Part shown: in pieces, positions 7,028 to 11,574 of the stretch
Position numbering within the stretch: the first letter of the stretch is position 1
Layout of the letters: every line of letters starts with the position of its first letter
DNA from: Bacteroidia bacterium
Lineage (GTDB): Bacteria; Bacteroidota; Bacteroidia; Cytophagales; Cyclobacteriaceae
Assembly: GCA_012031955.1 (NCBI GenBank)
Contig: JAAURZ010000025.1
Span: 1-11,574, forward strand
DNA length: 11,574 bases
Reading direction: 5' to 3'
Made by a program: the position numbers and the translations under genes
The notes under the pieces: generated by a model
What the model saw: the letters and a program-made list of their open reading frames with translations, nothing else
Told to the model about the DNA's origin: nothing
Database searches by the model: none

Positions 7028-9462
7028 CTATTCTTCTTTTAGTACCGCCGATGGATTTAGCGAAGCAGCCCGCAACGAGAGATACGCCACACACACGAGC
7101 GCGAGCAGCACCTGTACGGATCCGGCTATCACAAATACCCACGGGCTTATTTCAATGCGATTTTCAAAAGTGTCTAGCCATTGTTGTATGAGCCACCAGA
7201 CCAATGGCGTGGCAAGCACCACCCCGGCTATCATCAGTTTGATGAAGTGCTTGTTCATCATTAAGTAGATCGATCCCAAGGACGCGCCGAAGGCTTTGCG
7301 AACGCCTATCTCCTTCTTGCGTTGTTCCGCCGAGTAAGCGACCAGTCCGACCAGACCAACAATAGCTATGGCTATGGAAAGCCCTGTGAAATGGAAAACA
7401 GCGAGCCGAGCTTGCGCTCCTCGTCATACTGGTTGTTGAGTTCCTCGGCGAGGAAACTGTATTCGAAGAGTCCGGGGTCGGCCATTTCATTCCATCGTGC
7501 CCGCATTTTTTCAATCAGGTTGTTGACGTCATCCGTTTTGAACTTGATGGCGATGATCCTGCCGATTTCCCACATCCTTGATTTCATATGAAAAAACATT
7601 CTGGGTGCCACTTGTTGCCGAAGTGACTGGAATTGAAAGTCGTTTACCACACCCATCACTTCGTGTGAGCCACCGTCATCGCCGGGATAAACGATGCGCT
7701 GACCCAGCGCCTGTTCCGGCGTCCAGCCGAATAGCTTGGCAGTTGTTTCATTTATTATCACAGACTCATATTCCGCAGGATTATCGTCGCCGAAGAATTT
7801 ACCGGCGACCATTTTTAATCCCATTGTTTGGAGGAAGTGGGGGTCGACCTTGATGTGTGAAATGGATATTTGCTGTTGGTCTCCCTCCTTGAAGTACACA
7901 TCCTCGTAACTGGAACGAATGTTCATCGACAGTGACGCACTGGATACTCCTTCGTATTGTGCGATCTCGTTTCGAAATGACTCGCTATGTGTTCCAAGCT
8001 CGTCGGCGTTGTTAATGATCAACACGTTTTCCTTGTCGAATCCAAGGTAAGCGTTTTGAAAAAAGCGTAGCTGCTGAAACACCAGCAGCGTGGAGGCCAT
8101 CAGGCCAACGGAGATTGTAAACTGAACCACTACCAATATGTTGCGCAGGCCGCTGTTTCGCTGACCCGATGTCGTTCGCCCTTTAAGGACTTGCGCCGGC
8201 TGAAATGAGGTGAGGTAAAAGCTGGGATAGAGGCCAGCGAGGAAACCGATCGCCACCGGCAGCAGCACCAGCGAGCCCAACAACCACCATGCATTGCCCG
8301 ATACCAGTGGTATCTGGATGCCTGCCACTGGCTCTATTAACATTCGCAGTATCTCCATCACACCCAGCCCCAGCAACATGGCCACGAATGTGACGAGCAT
8401 ATACTCCGTCTGAAACTGCGCGACGAGCGAACGCCGCGTCAGCCCGAGGGACTTCTTCACGCCAACTTCTTTGGCACGTTTGGTAGCCCTGGCGGTGGAA
8501 AGATTGACAAAATTGATGATGGCAATCGTCAGCACAAACGCGGCCACGATGAGGAAGATGTATATGTTGGTAATGTCGCCAGTTGCGCCGATTCGATTCC
8601 ATGAGCGATTCGAAAACAAGTGAATGTCTTTGATGGGCAGCAGGTTAAATTCCCAGGGAGCCTTATCGCGCATCATCTCTTTAAAGTCGAGCCCCATTGC
8701 CTGAAAAGAAACAGGAAGGCGCTCCTGGGCGATGCGTGTAAGTTTTTCCGACACCTGGACGGGACCCGCATCGGGGCGCAGCTTTACGTAGGTAACCACC
8801 TGGGTCCACACCCAACTCCACTCGAATCGTTTCACGCCTGGGTTTGTCGGCATCGACATGAGGTAGTCGAATTGAAAATGTACATTTTCAGGCTGTTTGA
8901 TTGTCACACCTGTTACTTCCACCGCCACGCGGTCGTCGCCAAGCTGGATCATTTTTCCGAGCGGCGATTCATTGCCGAATATTCGCACGGCCGCCTTGTC
9001 GGAAATAACGACTTTGTTATTTCCCTTGAGCGCTGTGTTCGGATCGCCTTCCTGCAAAGCAAAATTGAAGAAGTTAAAAAAATTCGAGTCGGCGGCCAGC
9101 ACCCTTTCCTCCACCGTTATCGTTTCGCCATCGGCACGCGTGTATCGCACGGCCATATCGCCGGGCGTATTCACACGCATCACCTCCTCCACTTCTGGCA
9201 GCGACTCCGTGATAACGGACGACACTACGGGACCGGTGGATCCAAATTTTCCGCCGGCAGGGTCCCAGATATTTGTCTGATCAACGCGATATAATCGCTC
9301 TACGTCGGGGTGGTCGCGGTCAAAGCTCAGGTGGTAAGCTGCGTAAAGAAATATGACCATGCTCGTACCCAGCCCGACGGCCAGACCGAATATTTTTATC
9401 ATCGCGTAATAACGCTCCCGGATGAGACTGCGAATGGCCGTTCTAAAGAAATTCTTGATCAT
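7028..9462 (-). CDS. FtsX/MacB-like ABC transporter permease, one frameshift as assembled
   Basis: The ATG at 9462-9460 begins MIKNFFRTAIRSLIRERYYA, and the TAG is at 7030-7028 after S-A-V-L-K-E-E. One frame runs from the start to about residue 691. A one-base deficit at 7389-7391 then shifts it, and the rest continues to the stop, for about 811 residues in all. It has TM1 (about 20-42); L-S-F-D-R-D-H...R-L-Y-R-V (45-60); periplasmic domain 1 (61-295); FtsX core 1 (297-425) with K-E-V-G-V-K-K at 331-337 (Lys where the paralogues have Arg) and L-Y-P-S-F-Y-L-T-S-F-Q-P at 411-422; a helix at 440-465; periplasmic domain 2 (about 470-685) with Q-T-M-G-L-K-M-V-A-G-K-F-F; and FtsX core 2 with K-K-E-I-G-V-R-K-A-F-G. 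It is the middle member of the three-permease unit, 20 bases downstream of one and 2 bases upstream of the next. No ATPase is visible. Confidence 0.94.
7389..7391 (-). other. Frameshift site in the 7028-9462 permease
   Basis: The coding strand reads CCATTTCACAGGG. Adding one T (CCATTTTCACAGGG) changes S-I-S-Q-G-F-P-stop into S-I-F-T-G-L-S-I-A-I-A-I-V-G-L-V-G-L, the expected helix of the second FtsX core. This is a one-base deficit in a T run and the clearest of the seven breaks. Confidence 0.92.
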
Positions 9463-9482
9463 GACACGGAGTTTAAAATTAG

Positions 9483-11574
9483 TTATTCACTTCTGAGTGT
9501 ATCTACCGGGTTGCTCTGGGCGGCGCGTACGGAGCGATAGCCCACCGTAAGCAATGTAAGCAGCACAGTGGCAAGGCCCCCGGCACCAAAGGCCCACAAC
9601 GGAATGGCCGACCTGAATGCGAAGTCCTGAAGCCATTGGGTCATGGCGTACCAACTGAGCGGCGCCGCTATCAGGAAAGCAAACGCCATAAGCTGAATAA
9701 ATTCTTTCGAGAACAAAAGCACAATACTTTGCACGGACGCTCCGAATACTTTTCGCACGCCGATCTCCTTTACCTTTTGGTGCGCCATAAACGCGATGAG
9801 TCCGTAGAGGCCGAGGCATCCGATAAAAATGGAGATTGCGGCAAACACCTGGAAGAGTGAGTAGATGCGGTCATCTTGCCGGTACAGGTTTGCGAGGTGA
9901 TCGTCGAGAAATTCGTACTGGAAATAGAGCTCAGGAAATAAAGCGGTCCATTGCTTTTCAATATCGGCAATTGTCGACTGCAGGCCGGTGGTTTTTACTT
10001 TGATTCCGGCATCGTAGTAAAAACGGAAAGTTCATGAAGATAACCGGCGAAATGGCCTCATGCAGCGAGGCATCGTGAAAGTCGGCCACCACGCCTATCA
10101 CCTCGCCTTCTATGCTGTTGACACCCGTTGTAACATGCTTGCCAAGTATCTCATCCGGCGTGCGGGCGCCAAGCGATCTCATGGTTGTTTCGTTGATTAT
10201 GTAAACAAAAACCTGTGATGCTTCGGGGCGGCTGAGGTCGGCGAGTTGCTCATCAGTTTCGGTGAACCATCTGCCTGCAATTAATTTCAATCCATAGGTG
10301 TCGCGGTAACGGCTGTCGACCGGCTTTAGATTTACCATGTTGTGCGCGCCAGAGTTTCCCTTTTCGGTGAGATAGTAGCTGGTCGTCAACGCATTTTCAG
10401 AAGTCGGCGCACCCAGCCCATAGGACATTGCGATTACGTCCGGATTGGCTTCCATGCGCGTGCGAAAGGCAGCGAGCTTGTCGGCCTCTCGCGCCGGCAC
10501 TGCCACGTTTACAACGGCCTCGGTGTCGTAGCCAAGCGGCTTGCCCCTGAGGTAGTTCATTTGGTTGCCGATCACCACCGTGCTTACCACAAGTACCTGG
10601 ACTACCAGGAACTGAAATACCACCAGCACCTTGCGCAATCCTACGCCCGAACTGCGATGCATGGAGAGTTTGTTCTTGAGCACCGCCACTGGCTGGTATC
10701 CGGACAATACAATAGCGGGGTACAACCCTGACAGCAAAGACGTGACAACGACCAGCGTAAGTACGAACAATTGCAATGCATTGTCGGTCCATAGGTCAAG
10801 GTCCATTTGCTTCTCGAGGAAGTTGTTGAGCCAGGGCAGCAGCCATTCCGCAAAACAGAGCGATACAATCACGGCGAGCACCGTCATCACGCACGACTCG
10901 GTGAGAAAATACGCGATCAATTGCTTGCGTTGCGCGCCCAGTGTTTTCCTCACACCAATTTCTTTCGATTTGTTTACAGCCATGGCGGTTGCCAGATTCA
11001 CAAAGTTGATACACGCCACTGCAAGTATTACCAGCCCGAGTATTGCCATGATCCACAACCGTTCTTTCACCACGTTGGGCCTGTCACCGGCATTGAGCGC
11101 ATATTGTTCGTTGAAATGTATGTCACTCAACGGCTGCAAATGAAACGATTTGCGGGCAGCGTCGTCTGCTTCAAAATATTTTTCACCAAAGGCCTTGAGC
11201 CGCGCTTCCATGGATGCCGGCGCGTGGTGTTCGGGAAACACGATATACGCCATGCCCGCCATGGTCATACCCCATTCCGTCAGGGGCAGGCCACCGAGAA
11301 AATCAGAAGAGAGGCTTGGCATGGATACGATCAGGCTGAAATTGATATGTGAGTTGGGCGGAGGATCGTTCACTATACCTGCCACTTGCAATTCAAGCTT
11401 GCTGTCAAGCGTCAGTGTGGTGGCATTGTCTTTGAGTCCCAGCTTCTCAGCCAACGACTGTGTCACGAATGCCATCCCCGGTTTGCCAAGGTCCGTGCGC
11501 GGGCTGCCGGACTGCACGCCAAAGTCGAAGACACTGAAGAAAAGTGAATCGGCAAAGATGATGTTGTCGATCTT
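9483..11574 (-). CDS. FtsX/MacB-like ABC transporter permease, N terminus outside window, one frameshift as assembled
   Basis: The frame is open from the right edge (K-I-D-N-I-I-F-A-D-S-L-F-F-S-V-F) to a break at 10019-10023, then continues in another frame to TAA at 9485-9483 after P-V-D-T-L-R-S-E. By comparison with the next gene, about 115 N-terminal residues (TM1 and the start of periplasmic domain 1) lie beyond the window. Visible are the rest of domain 1; FtsX core 1 with C-I-N-F-V-N-L-A-T-A...S-K-E-I-G-V-R-K-T-L-G; L-Y-P-A-I-V-L-S-G-Y-Q-P-V-A-V-L-K; a helix with Q-F-L-V-V-Q-V-L-V-V instead of the usual Q-F-x-I-S-I-A-L; periplasmic domain 2 with D-T-Y-G-L-K-L-I-A-G-R-W-F and V-I-G-V-V-A-D-F-H; and FtsX core 2 with K-V-K-E-I-G-V-R-K-V-F-G. 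It looks the most divergent of the three in this unit. It is the most upstream member seen, so the promoter is outside the window. Confidence 0.93.
10019..10023 (-). other. Frameshift site in the 9483-11574 permease
   Basis: The coding strand reads CCG followed by five T and then ACTACG. With four T it reads N-F-P-F-Y-Y-D-A-G-I-K-V-K-T-T-G-L and stays open through 57 more codons into the second FtsX core. As assembled, it reads P-F-L-L-R-C-R and stops at about 9958. One extra T is the simplest explanation; loss of two T bases is also possible. Confidence 0.88.

Noticed and set aside
8620..9294. Long open frame (224 codons) on the plus strand
   Set aside because: It lies fully antisense to the well-supported permease at 7028-9462, has no family motifs and is rich in His, Arg and Cys as expected for a shadow frame.
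831..10023. Programmed ribosomal frameshifting as the reason for the breaks
   Set aside because: The sites are at different places in each gene and share no common slippery heptamer; most need a restored base that recreates ordinary family sequence.
10807..11352. Plus-strand open frame of 181 codons, with another at 10631-11143
   Set aside because: Both are antisense to the permease at 9483-11574, overlap each other in different frames and show no recognisable domain.
436..11574. Naming the permeases ftsX, macB, lolC or lolE
   Set aside because: True FtsX is about 300 residues and LolC/LolE about 400, and MacB carries an N-terminal ATPase. These are about 800-residue double-core permeases with no ATPase domain, so none of these symbols fits.

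Overview
The window reads as a chromosomal stretch from a Bacteroidota bacterium, probably of the Cytophagales type. This is inferred from the array of ~800-residue 'double' FtsX/MacB-like permeases, which is characteristic of that phylum, and from gene starts without Shine-Dalgarno sequences. GC content is near 50% by eye. No RNA gene, insertion sequence, CRISPR array or phage gene is visible.

Layout, left to right. 1-405 (minus) is the N-terminal part of a permease that runs off the left edge. 436-2849 (minus) is a second permease lying 30 bases upstream of it in transcription order. 2850-3142 is a divergent promoter region with two hairpins, a 10-bp-spaced direct repeat and a tiny ORF with a strong ribosome binding site. 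3143-3826 (plus) is an intact short-chain dehydrogenase resembling dihydropteridine reductase. 3830-4585 (minus) is an intact membrane reductase of the steroid 5-alpha-reductase family, convergent with the dehydrogenase with only 3 bases between stop codons. 4632-7025, 7028-9462 and 9483-11574 (all minus) are three more permeases packed head to tail with gaps of 2 and 20 bases; the last lacks its N terminus because the window ends.

The permeases form two transcription units: right-hand permease > middle > left, possibly reading on into the 5-alpha-reductase-like gene across 46 bases, and separately the pair at 2849-1. All share one architecture: a short basic N terminus, TM1, a MacB-like periplasmic domain, an FtsX-type membrane core with a K-E-[VI]-G-[VIL]-[RK]-K type motif, then a second periplasmic domain and a second FtsX core. 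No ATPase partner is in the window, so they either use an ATPase encoded elsewhere or belong to a larger array.

The most striking feature is that every permease covered over most of its length is broken by frameshifts: three, two, one and one, seven in total. All lie at short homopolymers or base doublets, and restoring one or two bases gives back an ordinary family protein at each. The pattern looks more like long-read consensus indels than like decay, although slippage-based variation or pseudogenisation cannot be excluded from sequence alone. I see no convincing new system; the leads worth following are the bacterial steroid-reductase homologue with its neighbouring dehydrogenase, and the structured divergent intergenic region.
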